Below, one piece after another: positions 39,792-40,407 of a stretch of DNA of 40,407 nt (position 1 is the stretch's first letter; every line of letters begins with the position of its first letter). The notes beneath the pieces are model-generated. The model did no database searches, was not told the DNA's origin, and worked only from the letters and a program-made list of their open reading frames with translations. A program made the position numbers and the translations under genes. Source of the stretch: a virus; IMG/VR virus record IMGVR_UViG_3300037246_000409, positions 1 through 40,407 of that record; one strand, 5' to 3'.

Positions 39792-40102
39792 TCTTGACTC
39801 CTTTCGTTTAGACATTGTATCTTCAATGTCTCACCGGCTGACCAAAAATACCCATCCAAGGTCAAATACGGCGGCGTCTTACGCTTCTTCTGCATCGAAC
39901 AGAACCTACGACCCCCTCGGATCATAACGTCCTTGCTCTTCTCGATAACGCATCGAGTGATAGAATTGTCACCCATCTCATTCAACATGCGGCGTTCCAG
40001 TATATCATTCATGGTTGGGTCAGGCAGCACGAAATCCAAGCTACCAAAGGTTCCGCAGGTTACCTCGGCGATGAACATGACAGCCGCGAGTAGGGCAATC
40101 AT
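39788..40102 (-). CDS. Small exported protein
   Basis: A 104-residue protein with an N-terminal hydrophobic stretch (MIALLAAVMFIAEVTC) like a signal peptide. Four Cys (16, 51, 68, 97) may pair as disulfides. Basic cluster GGRRFCSMQKKRK. The ATG overlaps the previous stop (ATGA), and the TGA overlaps the DUF1353 start. A hairpin (GACATTG/CAATGTC, 39811-39830) lies in its 3' end. Function unknown. Confidence 0.65.
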   Translation of the reverse strand: MIALLAAVMFIAEVTCGTFGSLDFVLPDPTMNDILERRMLNEMGDNSITRCVIEKSKDVMIRGGRRFCSMQKKRKTPPYLTLDGYFWSAGETLKIQCLNERSQE

Positions 40103-40329
40103 TCAGGCGTCTCATTCGTGTGAGTCGCCCGATAGATCTTCAAGGCAATGTACATCTCTTCGTTTGTGATGGAGTGGATGCCAATACTACCCTTCGGCCC
40201 CAGCACCTCGCTCAGCAACTGCATAATGGGTATACGAGGAAACTTATTGGATAGATCCATCAGCATCTTGACAGTCGTCTCTCGCTTAGTAACTCTCCGG
40301 GGCACCTGATCAGATATTTGAACTACCAT
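40099..40329 (-). CDS. Small hypothetical protein
   Basis: A 75-residue protein beginning MVVQISDQVPRRVTKRETTV, with a basic N-terminus, a helical middle (MLMDLSNKFPRIPIMQLLSE) and a polar end. I chose the ATG at 40329, which overlaps the upstream stop (TAATG), over a TTG at 40398 in the same frame. Its own TGA overlaps the next ATG (ATGA). No motif recognised. Confidence 0.6.
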   Translation of the reverse strand: MVVQISDQVPRRVTKRETTVKMLMDLSNKFPRIPIMQLLSEVLGPKGSIGIHSITNEEMYIALKIYRATHTNETPE

Positions 40330-40406
40330 TAGATCAAATGCCCTCCGAGGACGGATACGCCGACCCCTACGAGGAAACCCGCAAAGTAGCCAATCCAAAA
40401 TTGCAT
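40329..40406 (-). CDS. Hydrophobic membrane peptide at the window edge
   Basis: A frame running in from the right edge ends at TAA 40329. The visible 25 residues start at an ATG (40406) or continue from further right. They form a single hydrophobic, Gly/Val-rich segment (FAGFLVGVGVSVLGGH), the layout of a one-span membrane peptide. TAATG overlap with the next gene. Whether this is the whole gene or its C-terminus cannot be decided. Confidence 0.5.
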   Translation of the reverse strand: MQFWIGYFAGFLVGVGVSVLGGHLI

Positions 40407-40407
40407 T

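Noticed and set aside
39811-39830. Hairpin GACATTG/CAATGTC as a terminator
   Set aside because: Short 7-bp AT-rich stem inside a coding sequence without a T-run; coupling of the next gene suggests read-through.
1-40407. tRNA genes, CRISPR arrays, IS elements or attachment sites
   Set aside because: No cloverleaf, regularly spaced repeats, transposase or integrase is seen on either strand.

Overview
The window is wall-to-wall bacteriophage DNA from a tailed dsDNA virus (Caudoviricetes), most likely strictly lytic. The evidence is a complete phage-type replication and recombination set, virion-type proteins at the left end, genes packed with 1-20 base overlaps, and no ribosomal, tRNA or ordinary bacterial housekeeping loci. 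No integrase, repressor, terminase, capsid, tail, RNA polymerase or clear lysis gene lies in the window, so it is part of a larger genome. Several exported small proteins and a probable lipoprotein suggest a Gram-negative host; that is inference.

Layout. Bases 1-6536 run rightward: the 3' end of a gene that enters from the left, a basic low-complexity protein, a 1368-residue virion or ejection-type polyvalent protein, and a small exported protein. Bases 6406-40407 all run leftward, so the two transcription blocks meet head-on near 6.4-6.5 kb, where two genes overlap by 131 bp.

Leftward block, by module. (i) 6.4-15.8 kb is a glycan module: a UDP-sugar dehydrogenase, four glycosyltransferases including a 1035-residue GT2-GT4-GT4 fusion, a P-loop protein, a peptide deformylase and an HNH-AP2 homing endonuclease. 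(ii) 15.8-18.9 kb is nucleotide metabolism: ThyX, a deoxyribosyltransferase-like protein and a GMP reductase/IMPDH-family enzyme, with a cupin-like protein. (iii) 18.9-28.5 kb holds a metallophosphoesterase-like protein, a PD-(D/E)XK nuclease, a ClpP-like protease and a T4-style recombination set (gp46/SbcC, gp47/SbcD, UvsX, HTH protein, gp32-like SSB, UvsY-like mediator), followed by dCMP deaminase. (iv) 28.5-37.4 kb is the replication core: family A DNA polymerase with an N-terminal uracil-DNA-glycosylase-like domain, primase, DnaB-type helicase and UvsW-like helicase. It is interrupted by a low-GC pocket carrying a sulfotransferase-like and a methyltransferase-like gene. (v) 37.3-40.4 kb is mostly small membrane, exported, zinc-binding or unknown proteins, plus a NodB-type deacetylase and a DUF1353 protein.

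How the genes work together. The replication and recombination genes form a nearly complete T4-like recombination-dependent replication machine built around a PolA-type polymerase. The nucleotide genes would supply dTMP and purines. The sugar genes look like a self-contained route to a glycan, on the virion or the infected-cell surface. Neighbouring start and stop codons usually touch (ATGA, GTGA, TAATG, TAGTG or TGATG), so translation is probably coupled over long polycistronic messages. Only three gaps exceed 50 bases; two of them carry the same TAATAATACCGT element and one of those also has a perfect 12-bp palindrome. Reading those couplings exposed four small genes (44, 49, 51 and 59 residues) that are easy to miss.
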